Below are positions 13,428 through 20,563 of a stretch of 20,563 nt of DNA, in pieces (positions within the stretch are counted from its first letter, which is position 1; every line of letters begins with the position of its first letter). Below the pieces are notes generated by a model. The model was given only the letters and a program-made list of their open reading frames with translations, was not told the DNA's origin and made no database searches. A program made the position numbers and the translations under genes. Source of the DNA: JAMXLO01 sp035492535. Its GTDB lineage: Bacteria > Pseudomonadota > Alphaproteobacteria > Acetobacterales > Acetobacteraceae. The stretch spans positions 1 through 20,563 of the forward strand of contig DATJJM010000246.1 in NCBI GenBank assembly GCA_035492535.1, given 5' to 3'.

Positions 13428-14444
13428 ATGGGGGAAAACCGACCGGACTTTGCCGCCCGGCTGCGGCAAGTGATGGCTGAGATCAACGTCAGCCGGGTCA
13501 TGCTGTCCCGTGAGCTCGGTGTGGACAAGTCCGTGATCGGTCGCTGGCTGGGCGGCGTGAACCAGCCCACTGGCCACAATCTCACCAGGCTGACAAACGT
13601 GGTTCGTCGTTACCGGCCCGAGGTGACGCTGGATTTCTGGGCCCGTCCGGGCCTGCCACCCCTTGTCAGCCAGGCCCAACCAGCGCCGGATCCCGGAGAA
13701 GGCCTGATGATCACCGGTCTACGCTGCGAACGACAGCCGAGGATCGATGCCAATTATCTCGGCTTGTGGGGCGGTTTCTATCAGTCCACGCAGAACCGCG
13801 GCTCAGTGGTCATGTCGGTGATGCACATCGAGGACAGCTCCCACGGCCTGCGCTGCGTGTTCACCGAGGGCAAGGTGAGCGCTGCTGGTGCCGCGGTCGC
13901 CATCGGCCCACGCCTTCACGTGATCCTTGAGATCGAACCGCTGCACGATCGTCTATGCCTGTTCATTTTCAACGGCGTGCTGACGCCGGACGCCATCGGC
14001 ATGGACGGTACCTACATGATCAGCGCCGGCGACACCTCCACCTGTGCCACCGCCAGCCCGATCGTCCTGTTCCGGATCGGAGATACAAGAGACTATACGC
14101 GCATCGGCGGGCTGCCCGGCGTGATGCAGGCACTCTATCCGGTCAATGCACAGAACATTCAGGACAGCATCGTGGCGGGTGACCCGGCCGCGGGACTCTC
14201 GGCGCTGATGCCCGAACAGGTGCTGCGTGCAGTCTGTGTGCAGGTTGGGGTCGAACGCGCTGATGGCGAGGTTGACCATGTAATGCGCGTCCCCGCATCG
14301 CGCTCGCTGCCGCAAAGCCATTTCGGCGTGCCGGAGCTGCCGGCCAGCGCACCACTGATGCTGACGCGCAACGCGATCCGGCGCGTGCTTGGGCTGGAAG
14401 CGGCGTGCCTAGAAGAACGTGCCCGGCGGGTCGATGCCGAGTAG
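13428..14444 (+). CDS. HTH (XRE-like) DNA-binding protein with unknown C-terminal domain
   Basis: In this 338-residue protein, residues 8-60 form a Cro/C1-type helix-turn-helix. The segment SRVMLSRELGVDKSVIGRWL (22-41) has the alternation expected of the two core helices, and the following QPTGHNLTRLTNVV resembles the fourth helix. Residues about 75-325 hold a large mixed domain that I do not recognise; it contains YLGLWGGFYQST and a beta-rich middle, and could sense a ligand or fold as a dimer. No strong ribosome site precedes the ATG. A nested palindrome lies just upstream, which suggests autoregulation. Its last 36 bp overlap, tail to tail, the end of the flavin monooxygenase-like gene, so it may regulate that catabolic locus; this link is inferred from position only. 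Confidence 0.75.
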   Translation: MGENRPDFAARLRQVMAEINVSRVMLSRELGVDKSVIGRWLGGVNQPTGHNLTRLTNVVRRYRPEVTLDFWARPGLPPLVSQAQPAPDPGEGLMITGLRCERQPRIDANYLGLWGGFYQSTQNRGSVVMSVMHIEDSSHGLRCVFTEGKVSAAGAAVAIGPRLHVILEIEPLHDRLCLFIFNGVLTPDAIGMDGTYMISAGDTSTCATASPIVLFRIGDTRDYTRIGGLPGVMQALYPVNAQNIQDSIVAGDPAAGLSALMPEQVLRAVCVQVGVERADGEVDHVMRVPASRSLPQSHFGVPELPASAPLMLTRNAIRRVLGLEAACLEERARRVDAE

Positions 14445-15584
14445 GATCTGCCCTACCGCCTCGAAATGCGCCGCGCGCGACTGGATCTGCTGCGACAGCG
14501 TGTGCATGTCGCGGAACCGGCGCTCGAACGCCGTGCCGAGAAAGATCGCGTCCACGCCGGCCGATTTATAGGCGTAGTCGGCGATCGCTTCCGCATTCTG
14601 GATGGCAAAGGTGCAGCCGAGCCGCACCCGGGCACGCGCCGGCACATCGATCACCCAGGAATCGTCAGCCGACCAGATCGCGGTGAGCGTATCCACCAGA
14701 TAGGCACGCGACGCATCCAGCCGCGCCTGCATCTGCGCGACGTTCGCCTGTACCACCGCGTTGTCCGCCAGGCGACCCTGGTTGCGCGGGGTCTTGCGTG
14801 CCGCCAGTTCCTTGAACGCATCCAGCATGGCACCGGCGATGCCGAGCGCGACACCGGCCACGCCAACGGCATAAAGCCCCTGCATCGGATAGGCGTACAG
14901 CCGCCCGGGTTCGCGGCGGAGCGTCGGGTCCTCGCGCGTTCCGCTGAAGGCTTCGGGCACGAACACGTCGTCGAGGCGATAGGCCCCTGACATCGTGCCA
15001 CGCATGCCAATCACGTCCCACGATCCGTCGATCAGCGTGGCCTGCTCGACAGGCACCAGCAGCGTGCGCACCGTCGGCCTGCCGTGGGCGTTGAGACGTC
15101 GCGAGCCATCGGGCTCGACGACGTGGCAATGCGCCCCTATCCACGTGGCCTGGCGGCAGCCGGAAGCGAAATTCCACTGACCGCTGACGCGATAGCCACC
15201 CGGCACGGCCGTCGCCTTCGATTCGTTCGGTGGTCCCCACGCGACCACCGCCCGCTTGTCGGCATAGATCGCGCCGGCAGCCTCCGGCTCCAGAAACGGT
15301 GCGATCAGCGCCGAACTGTTGGCCACGAAGACGTTCCAGCCGACGGAACCGTCATGGCGGCTGATCGCCTCGATGGCGCGCAGATACACCCAGGGCTCGA
15401 CTTCGTCGCCGTCCACCGAGCGCGGCAACAGCATGCGGCAGAGCCTCGCCTCATGCATGTGCGACAACAACGGTTCCGGGATGCGCTGCGTCCGTTCGAT
15501 ATCGGCAGCAGCAGCTTCGATCTCGGGCCCGATGGCGAGCGCACGGGCGACGGGATCAGGCGCAGCTTGGCCAACGTAGTTCAT
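14409..15584 (-). CDS. Acyl-CoA dehydrogenase-fold flavoprotein, class D flavin monooxygenase-like
   Basis: This 391-residue protein has the acyl-CoA dehydrogenase fold but reads more like the two-component monooxygenase branch (HsaA, HpaB/HpaH, DszC type) than a true dehydrogenase. The pattern GGYRVSGQWNFASGCRQATWIG (129-150) is typical of that branch, as is the C-terminal FRDMHTLSQQIQSRAAHFEAVG. I see no obvious acyl-CoA catalytic Glu, though this needs an alignment. Such enzymes use reduced flavin from a separate reductase to hydroxylate aromatic, sulphur or nitrogen compounds; no reductase is in the window. Its ATG at 15584 faces the molybdoenzyme gene across at most 85 bp, which suggests a shared divergent promoter. 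Its 3' end overlaps the HTH gene by 36 bp. No clear ribosome site is visible. Confidence 0.82.
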   Translation of the reverse strand: MNYVGQAAPDPVARALAIGPEIEAAAADIERTQRIPEPLLSHMHEARLCRMLLPRSVDGDEVEPWVYLRAIEAISRHDGSVGWNVFVANSSALIAPFLEPEAAGAIYADKRAVVAWGPPNESKATAVPGGYRVSGQWNFASGCRQATWIGAHCHVVEPDGSRRLNAHGRPTVRTLLVPVEQATLIDGSWDVIGMRGTMSGAYRLDDVFVPEAFSGTREDPTLRREPGRLYAYPMQGLYAVGVAGVALGIAGAMLDAFKELAARKTPRNQGRLADNAVVQANVAQMQARLDASRAYLVDTLTAIWSADDSWVIDVPARARVRLGCTFAIQNAEAIADYAYKSAGVDAIFLGTAFERRFRDMHTLSQQIQSRAAHFEAVGQILLGIDPPGTFF

Positions 15585-15669
15585 GCGCCATTAGCGGCGC
15601 GGCGCGTGCCTGATGTCAACTCGCGAGACCCGGTTGACGAATGCACCACTGCGCATGTCCACTCGAAAC
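15585..15669. promoter_or_regulatory. Divergent promoter region of the catabolic locus
   Basis: This short region separates the flavoprotein (minus) and molybdoenzyme (plus) starts. It contains a 5-bp dyad GCGCC/GGCGC at 15585-15600, close to the flavoprotein start, and a TTGACG at 15633 that could be a -35 element. No convincing -10 was found. In-frame ATGs of the plus gene occur at 15613 and 15655. Confidence 0.35.
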
Positions 15670-17847
15670 ATGACGACAGCAACCATCTACGAGGCGCCGC
15701 GAGGCAACGCGCGGCCAGGCGAGACCATTGTCACCAGCACCTGCGGCCACAACTGTGGAGGTCGCTGCGTGGTCAACGCGCACGTGCGAGATGATCGTAT
15801 TGTGCACATCAGCACCGATATGCGGCGCTGGAACTCCGAGCACCCGCCGCTGCCGGCCTGCGCCCGTGGCGTCGGCCAGATCGAGCGCACCTATCACCCC
15901 GATCGCCTGCAATATCCGATGCGGCGCGTCGGGCCGCGCGAATCAGGGCAGTTTGAGCGCATCACCTGGGATGAGGCGCTGGATGAAGTGGCGCGCGAAC
16001 TGCTGCGCGTGCGCGCCGCGTATGGCAATGCGGCGATCCTCGACGCGTCGCGCACTGGCTCGCAATCGATGCTGCATGGCCGTGTCGCGGCGCAGCGGTT
16101 CCTGAATATGTTCGGCGGCTGCACCGACCTCTGGTCGAACATGTCGGCCGAGGCCGAAGTGTTTGCCATCCACATGACCTATGGGGCGGACGCGGAATAC
16201 AAGACGTCAGGGCGCGAGCCGACCGACTACGTGAATTCGCCATTGATCGTCATGTGGGGCTGGAGCCCGGGCGACGGCACGTTCGGCACCGGCACCATGC
16301 AATACCTGAAAGCGGCGAAGCGGCGCGGCACGCGGTTCCTCTCTGTCGATCCGCGGCAGACGATGACCAGCCGGCAGCTTGCCGATGAGCATATCTTCAT
16401 TCGCCCTGGCACCGATGCAGCGGCGCTGATCGCCATGACCCATGTGATCGTATCCGAGGGGCTGCACGATCAGCCGTATTGTGACCGGTATGTGCATGGC
16501 CTCGCCGAATATCGCGCCTACCTGCTGGGCGAGGATGATGGCGTAGCCAAGACGCCCGAGTGGGCCGCGCCGATCACTGGTATCCCAGCCGACACGCTGC
16601 GCCGGCTGGCAATCGAGTTCGCCACCACGAAGCCAGCCGCCCTGCAGACCGGCTACGCCGGCGGCCGCACGGCGTATGGCGAGCAGTTCCATCGTGCCGC
16701 GTACGCGCTGGCGGCGATCACCGGGAATGTTGGCGTGACGGGCGGTAGTTCGGGTACCAGCAACGGCGCGACGGGGCGATCCGGCATTCGCAGCCTGCCG
16801 ATCGGCCGCAACCCGACCGGCGCGCGTGTCGCCACGCCGTTGCTGGCGGATCTGCTGGCGCGCGGCAAGGCCGGCGGCTATCCGGCCGACATCAAGCTGA
16901 TCTATTCGGCGGGTGGCGACCTGTTCAACCAGTGTCCGAATGTCACCAGGATGGTTGCCTCGCTGGAGGGCGTGGAGTTCGTCGTCGCGCAGGACCACTT
17001 CCTGACACCGACCGCGCGCTATGCCGACATCGTACTGCCGGCGACTACCTTCTGGGAACGGAACGACGTGCACACGCCCTGGGCGGGCGCCGGCCACTAC
17101 GCGATCTTCATGCGGCAGGCAATCCAGCCGATGTACGAGTGCCGCAACGACATCGACATCTTCAGCGAACTGGCGCGCCGCGTCGGCGTCGAGGGCTACA
17201 ACGACAAGAGCGAAGACGCATGGCTGCGCGAACTCACCGCCGGCGCCATCGATGATTTCGACGAATTCGCGCACCAGGGCGTCGCGCGCTTCCCCGTGCC
17301 TGAGGACGCCGTGGCCTTCGCGCGCCAGATCCGCGATCCCGATCGCCACAAATTTTCCACGCCGTCCGGCAAGATCGAGATCTATTCCGAGGTGCTGGCG
17401 GCAAAGCCGGATCCATACGGGCTTGGCGTCATCCCTCCCGTCCCCACCTGGATCGAGCCGGAAGCAGCACCTGCCGCCTATCCGCTGGCGCTCTGCACGC
17501 CGAAGTCGCGGGCGCGTACGCATTCGATCCACGGCAACCAGTCGCATCTGGCGCGCGTCGATCCGGACAATGTTTGGCTGCATCCCACCGATGCGGCGAC
17601 ACGCGGCATCGCCGATGGGCAGCGCGTGCGCGTATTCAACCAAAGGGGTGCCACGGTGCTGCCGGTCAAGGTGACCGATCGCATCGCGCCAGGCGTGGTC
17701 TCGATCAAGGAAGGCGCCTGGTTCATCCCCGACAATACGGGCGTCGATACGCAGGGCTGCGCCAATGTGCTAACCGTTGATCGCTCGGCACCATGCGGGG
17801 CGACGACCTATAACAGCAACTGGGTGCAAGTGGAGGCCGTCCGATGA
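15670..17847 (+). CDS. DMSO reductase-family molybdopterin oxidoreductase, no Tat signal
   Basis: This large molybdoenzyme subunit has about 725 residues. The N-terminal iron-sulphur domain shows Cys25-X3-Cys29-X3-Cys33 and Cys64 in PACARG, the 4Fe-4S pattern of the DMSO reductase family. The bis-MGD domains follow, and the C-terminus ends with a Molydop-binding segment (FIPDNTGVDTQGCANVLTVD). The Mo ligand is probably a serine in WSNMSAE (Ser156 or Ser159), but this needs an alignment. There is no twin-arginine signal and no 4Fe-4S or membrane partner gene alongside, so it is probably cytoplasmic and acts on an organic substrate, perhaps as a dehydrogenase, hydroxylase or transhydroxylase. 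The start is unclear: ATGs at 15613, 15655 and 15670 all lack a good ribosome site. Its stop overlaps the next gene by 4 bp, so it is operonic. Confidence 0.9.
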   Translation: MTTATIYEAPRGNARPGETIVTSTCGHNCGGRCVVNAHVRDDRIVHISTDMRRWNSEHPPLPACARGVGQIERTYHPDRLQYPMRRVGPRESGQFERITWDEALDEVARELLRVRAAYGNAAILDASRTGSQSMLHGRVAAQRFLNMFGGCTDLWSNMSAEAEVFAIHMTYGADAEYKTSGREPTDYVNSPLIVMWGWSPGDGTFGTGTMQYLKAAKRRGTRFLSVDPRQTMTSRQLADEHIFIRPGTDAAALIAMTHVIVSEGLHDQPYCDRYVHGLAEYRAYLLGEDDGVAKTPEWAAPITGIPADTLRRLAIEFATTKPAALQTGYAGGRTAYGEQFHRAAYALAAITGNVGVTGGSSGTSNGATGRSGIRSLPIGRNPTGARVATPLLADLLARGKAGGYPADIKLIYSAGGDLFNQCPNVTRMVASLEGVEFVVAQDHFLTPTARYADIVLPATTFWERNDVHTPWAGAGHYAIFMRQAIQPMYECRNDIDIFSELARRVGVEGYNDKSEDAWLRELTAGAIDDFDEFAHQGVARFPVPEDAVAFARQIRDPDRHKFSTPSGKIEIYSEVLAAKPDPYGLGVIPPVPTWIEPEAAPAAYPLALCTPKSRARTHSIHGNQSHLARVDPDNVWLHPTDAATRGIADGQRVRVFNQRGATVLPVKVTDRIAPGVVSIKEGAWFIPDNTGVDTQGCANVLTVDRSAPCGATTYNSNWVQVEAVR

Positions 17848-18584
17848 TCGAACATACCCTGGACATCACCACCAAGGCAGGCGCGATGGAGACATTCATC
17901 TGCCATCCAGACCGCGGTGGCGCGCATCCCGCCGTGATGGTGCTGATGGACGCGCCTGGCATCCGCGACGAATTGCGCGACATGGCACGGCGCCTCGCCA
18001 CCGTCGGCTACTACGTGCTGCTGCCCAACTTGTACTATCGCGCTGGTCGTGACACGATCTACGGACCAGACGTGCTGGAGCAGGGCAGCGCGGAGCGGGA
18101 ACGCATGCGTGCCGTGCGGACCAAGATGACGATCCCGCCGGTGATGGACGATGTTGCGTCGATGCTGGCGTTCATCGATTCGCAGCCTGCCGCGAAAGCC
18201 GGCCCGGTCGGTGCGCACGGCTACTGCATGAGCGGCCCGTACGCATTGGCGGCGGCTGCACGCTATCCGGATCGCGTGACGGCGGCCGCATCGTTCTACG
18301 GCACCTGGCTGGTCAGCGATGCGGAAGAAAGCCCACACCTCAACCTCGGCAAGATCAAGGGCGAGGTCTACATCTCCTGCGCCGAACACGACGAGCTCGC
18401 GCCATTGCCGATGGTCGACGAATTGCGCGACCTGCTCGCGCGGTCGGGTGCAGCAGGCGAACTGGAGCTGCAGCCAGGCGTACATCACGGCTTCGCCTTC
18501 CCGCAGCGCTGGTGCTACGACAAGCCGGCAGCGGAACGACATTGGGAGCGGCTGATCTCGCTGTACCGGCGTCGGCTGGGCTGA
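17844..18584 (+). CDS. Dienelactone hydrolase-family alpha/beta hydrolase
   Basis: This 246-residue alpha/beta hydrolase is of the dienelactone hydrolase type, cytoplasmic and without a signal peptide. The nucleophile is Cys128 in HGYCMSG, with Asp183 in EHDELAP and His215 in VHHGFAFP completing the triad. In classical enzymes Glu36 holds the resting cysteine; here the same position is Asp36 in VLMDAPGI, as in a subgroup of these proteins. The usual reaction is opening of a lactone such as dienelactone in ring-cleavage pathways, but the substrate here is unknown. Its ATG overlaps the stop of the molybdoenzyme gene (ATGA), so the two are translationally coupled and likely act in one pathway. 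The next gene starts about 70 bp later with its own ribosome site. Confidence 0.9.
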   Translation: MIEHTLDITTKAGAMETFICHPDRGGAHPAVMVLMDAPGIRDELRDMARRLATVGYYVLLPNLYYRAGRDTIYGPDVLEQGSAERERMRAVRTKMTIPPVMDDVASMLAFIDSQPAAKAGPVGAHGYCMSGPYALAAAARYPDRVTAAASFYGTWLVSDAEESPHLNLGKIKGEVYISCAEHDELAPLPMVDELRDLLARSGAAGELELQPGVHHGFAFPQRWCYDKPAAERHWERLISLYRRRLG

Positions 18585-18644
18585 CGCTTTACGGCTCGTT
18601 CCTCGCGGCGCTAGGCTACCGGTCAGTAGCCGCCGGAAGAAGCG

Positions 18645-18650
18645 AAGGAA
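18645..18650 (+). promoter_or_regulatory. Ribosome binding site deciding the start of the 516-aa protein
   Basis: AAGGAA lies 5 nt before the ATG at 18656. It supports this start over the upstream in-frame ATG at 18512, which lies inside the hydrolase gene. Confidence 0.6.
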
Positions 18651-18655
18651 CGCCC

Positions 18656-20206
18656 ATGCTGCAAAGCCGTGACGAAATACGTAAGGACAAGACTGTCGAC
18701 GCATTTACCGACGCCATCTTGCAACGGGATCAGCCCCGCACGGCTGAGATTTTTTTCAACCTGGTTCGCGATGGCCGCACGATGGGCGACGCCCTCAGCC
18801 TGGTCACCGAAGCTGAAGCGCCTTTCGTCCAGGTACCCAATCACGTCGATGTGCGCGACGGCCAGATCACGCTGATCAATAACGACCACACCATCCTTGG
18901 CCTGCGCACCTCGGCCGACCTGACGTCGTATCTGCCGCAACAATATCGCATGCTCGGGATGCTGCAGAGCGTCTGGTACATCCCGGCTGGCCTCGACATC
19001 TGGAATCAGTTGCTCGGCAAATACCCCGGCCGCTACGCCACGATGAAGGGCATGAATGTGCCGCCACCGAGCCACGGCCCGGTGGTATGGAACGAGGACC
19101 ACGAGCCGATCATCGAACCAGGCACGATCGATCAGCGTCTGCATTCACACATGATCGCGACGATGAGCGGCGACGTGAAGCGCTCCTATGGCCTGTTTCT
19201 TGGCCTTGCCGCAGATGAAGCCGCGCGCGCGAGACTGCGCGACCAGTTGCTGTTCCTCGGCCTGATCGACTTGCAGGACACCGTGATGGGCCGCAAGGCG
19301 CGCAACACCGGGCACAAGGCGCTGCGGGCACGCGCGGTGGTCGATCTGGCCGGACACATTGGCTGGGACCGCGCGCACGGCGTCTACTATACCGGCGTGC
19401 CGGATATGGCGGTCGGGCCACTGTATTATTCGCTGTATGATGCGGCCTGCGTCATCGTGACCGAGGCTTTCCCTCCGGATGCCGGCAAGAGCCTGAAGCA
19501 GGCCAACCAGACACCACTGGCGCCCGAGCAGGTGGAAGACATGGTCCGCCTGCTGATGGAAGCCGACGCGCAGGTCGTGTGGGACCAGATCACCACGCAT
19601 CTGCGCAACGGCATTTCAGTGCGCAGTCTTGGCGATGCGATCCAACTCGGTGCAGCGGAACTGGTGCTGCGCACCACGGTCGGGCGCAAATTCACCGAGG
19701 GCCAGCATCCGTTCGACTACTGCAACACCGCAAACTACTGGTTCCGCACCTCCGACAATCCGTACCAGCCGCGCGTCCTCTACCTGATGGCGAACTTCGT
19801 GAACGACGCGGCGCGCGCGAACAAGCGCTACAGCTCGGTGATCGAGCAGGAGTTCGCCTCGCACGACCTGTCCGGCCGCACACCGGAGGCGCTGCTGCGC
19901 GACCAGGACGAGGCGATCATGGCGTTCGACTTTCCGCGCGCGACCGCGGTGGCGAACGCGTATCTACAGACCGGCGCCGATCGCCGGGCGCTGCTGGAAA
20001 CGCTGGCGGTGACGGCCTGCAAGTTCCAGGATGACCCGCACAACCAGAAGATCAGTCACTCGACGTTCGAGGAGTACGGCCACAACTCGACCCACCTGCG
20101 CGATCGGCTGCTGCTGGCCACCGCGCGGTTACTTGCCGGCTGGCCGAAGATGCCGGGCGAACGCGATTGCTACGCCCGTTACATGAAGGAGTGGATCAAG
20201 CACTAA
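18656..20206 (+). CDS. Conserved-looking alpha-helical protein of unknown function
   Basis: This 516-residue soluble protein has no signal peptide and no Walker, Rossmann or Cys-cluster motif that I can see. It is rich in helices and His/Asp/Tyr residues, with striking segments such as GHKALRARAVVDLAGHIGWD, FDYCNTANYWFRTSDNPYQP, STFEEYGHNSTHLRDRLL and a C-terminal AGWPKMPGERDCYARYM. The 'GH...A..A...L...IGW..AH' repeat style faintly recalls helical regions attached to some Rieske-type proteins, but no Rieske CxH/CxxH motif is present and I would not assign function from this. The start at 18656 has GAAGGAA just upstream; a longer frame to 18512 would overlap the hydrolase gene. It sits between a hydrolase and an amidohydrolase in a catabolic operon, so an enzymatic role, perhaps metal-dependent, is plausible. 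Confidence 0.7.
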   Translation: MLQSRDEIRKDKTVDAFTDAILQRDQPRTAEIFFNLVRDGRTMGDALSLVTEAEAPFVQVPNHVDVRDGQITLINNDHTILGLRTSADLTSYLPQQYRMLGMLQSVWYIPAGLDIWNQLLGKYPGRYATMKGMNVPPPSHGPVVWNEDHEPIIEPGTIDQRLHSHMIATMSGDVKRSYGLFLGLAADEAARARLRDQLLFLGLIDLQDTVMGRKARNTGHKALRARAVVDLAGHIGWDRAHGVYYTGVPDMAVGPLYYSLYDAACVIVTEAFPPDAGKSLKQANQTPLAPEQVEDMVRLLMEADAQVVWDQITTHLRNGISVRSLGDAIQLGAAELVLRTTVGRKFTEGQHPFDYCNTANYWFRTSDNPYQPRVLYLMANFVNDAARANKRYSSVIEQEFASHDLSGRTPEALLRDQDEAIMAFDFPRATAVANAYLQTGADRRALLETLAVTACKFQDDPHNQKISHSTFEEYGHNSTHLRDRLLLATARLLAGWPKMPGERDCYARYMKEWIKH

Positions 20207-20209
20207 AAC

Positions 20210-20218
20210 ATAAAGGAG
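20210..20218 (+). promoter_or_regulatory. Strong ribosome binding site of the amidohydrolase gene
   Basis: An AAAGGAGA-like Shine-Dalgarno sequence lies about 7 nt before the ATG at 20226, in the 19-bp gap after the preceding stop. It points to efficient translation from the same operon transcript. Confidence 0.7.
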
Positions 20219-20225
20219 ACGTACC

Positions 20226-20563
20226 ATGACCCGAGCACTGAACGTCATCGACGCCGATGGCCACATCCTTGAGCCATTGAATCTGTGGAATGACTACATG
20301 GACCCGAAATATCGGGACGCCGCACCGAAGATCATCCGCGACAAGGACGGGAAGCAACGTCTTCAGATCGGCGAAAAGTTGCTCGGCAGCAATAAGGGGA
20401 TCGGCGCCATCGGCGGTGTCGGCGCACGCGACGGCACCGTGGTGGACGATGCCCTGGAATACGAGCAGGGCCGCAAGGGCGGCTTTGATCCGCATGCGCG
20501 CATTCCCGACATGGATCTGGACGGCATCGATGCTGCTTTCCTGTATCCCAGTCTCGGCCTGTT
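20226..20563 (+). CDS. Amidohydrolase family protein (amidohydrolase 2 type), 5' part only
   Basis: The first 112 residues are visible before the window ends. The N-terminus reads NVIDADGHILEPLNLWNDYMDP, the classic opening of the amidohydrolase 2 (COG2159) family, whose metal ligands start in a D.D.H element. Further on, RIPDMDLDGIDAAFLYPSLGL matches the typical 'R...MD..GID..vlyPt.G' strand. These TIM-barrel metalloenzymes include decarboxylases such as aminocarboxymuconate- and resorcylate-type enzymes, and hydrolases. Metal ligands in the missing C-terminal part would separate these. It follows the 516-aa protein by 19 bp with a very good ribosome site, so it belongs to the same operon. 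Confidence 0.9.
   Translation, partial: MTRALNVIDADGHILEPLNLWNDYMDPKYRDAAPKIIRDKDGKQRLQIGEKLLGSNKGIGAIGGVGARDGTVVDDALEYEQGRKGGFDPHARIPDMDLDGIDAAFLYPSLGL

Noticed and set aside
13287..13679. Minus-strand 130-codon frame across the HTH promoter region
   Set aside because: It overlaps the HTH coding region and the palindromic elements, and has no ribosome site or recognisable motif.
15670..17847. Tat-exported respiratory DMSO/thiosulfate reductase
   Set aside because: No twin-arginine plus hydrophobic stretch is found at any of the three possible starts, and no partner subunits are adjacent.
18656..20206. Rieske iron-sulphur protein
   Set aside because: A loose resemblance to helical parts of some Rieske proteins was noted, but no CxH...CxxH motif is present.

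Overview
The window is GC-rich, densely packed bacterial chromosome. It looks like an alphaproteobacterium, plausibly Rhodospirillales/Acetobacteraceae-like. The grounds are codon and base composition, a FixL-type oxygen-sensor kinase, a short FtsK, a UbiH-type ubiquinone hydroxylase and the style of the catabolic genes; this placement is inference. I saw no rRNA, tRNA, CRISPR, transposase or phage gene, and no gene-free stretch exceeds 300 bases.

Layout. (1) 1-5056, minus strand: a circularly permuted ATP-grasp protein and an alpha-E protein overlap by 4 bp. They are followed by a xanthine-dehydrogenase-family molybdenum hydroxylase large subunit, which itself overlaps a truncated TenA-family gene by 4 bp. 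(2) 5192-8159: an MFS transporter (minus) is divergent from a membrane histidine kinase (plus). The kinase joins an ETR1-like ethylene-receptor N-terminus to a FixL-like haem PAS and FixL-type kinase core, and is the most interesting object here. (3) 8194-13157: core functions, namely ftsK (minus), a UbiH/VisC-family FAD hydroxylase (plus) and a D-2-hydroxyacid dehydrogenase (plus). (4) 13158-13427: a 270-bp intergenic region rich in inverted repeats, ending in a nested palindrome just before an HTH regulator. (5) 13428-20563: a probable catabolic locus. The HTH regulator meets an acyl-CoA-dehydrogenase-fold (class D flavin monooxygenase-like) gene tail to tail with a 36-bp overlap. Divergent from the latter runs a plus-strand operon: a DMSO-reductase-family molybdoenzyme without a Tat signal, a dienelactone hydrolase-like enzyme, a helical protein of unknown function and a truncated amidohydrolase.

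How the genes may work together. The right-hand operon looks like a pathway for an unknown, perhaps aromatic or cyclic, compound: flavin- and molybdenum-dependent redox steps followed by hydrolases, possibly controlled by the neighbouring HTH protein. The left operon mixes the alpha-E/ATP-grasp pair with a molybdenum hydroxylase and TenA, whose joint role is unknown. The kinase has no response regulator in the window, so its output must lie elsewhere. All assignments come from reading motifs by eye; no database search was run.
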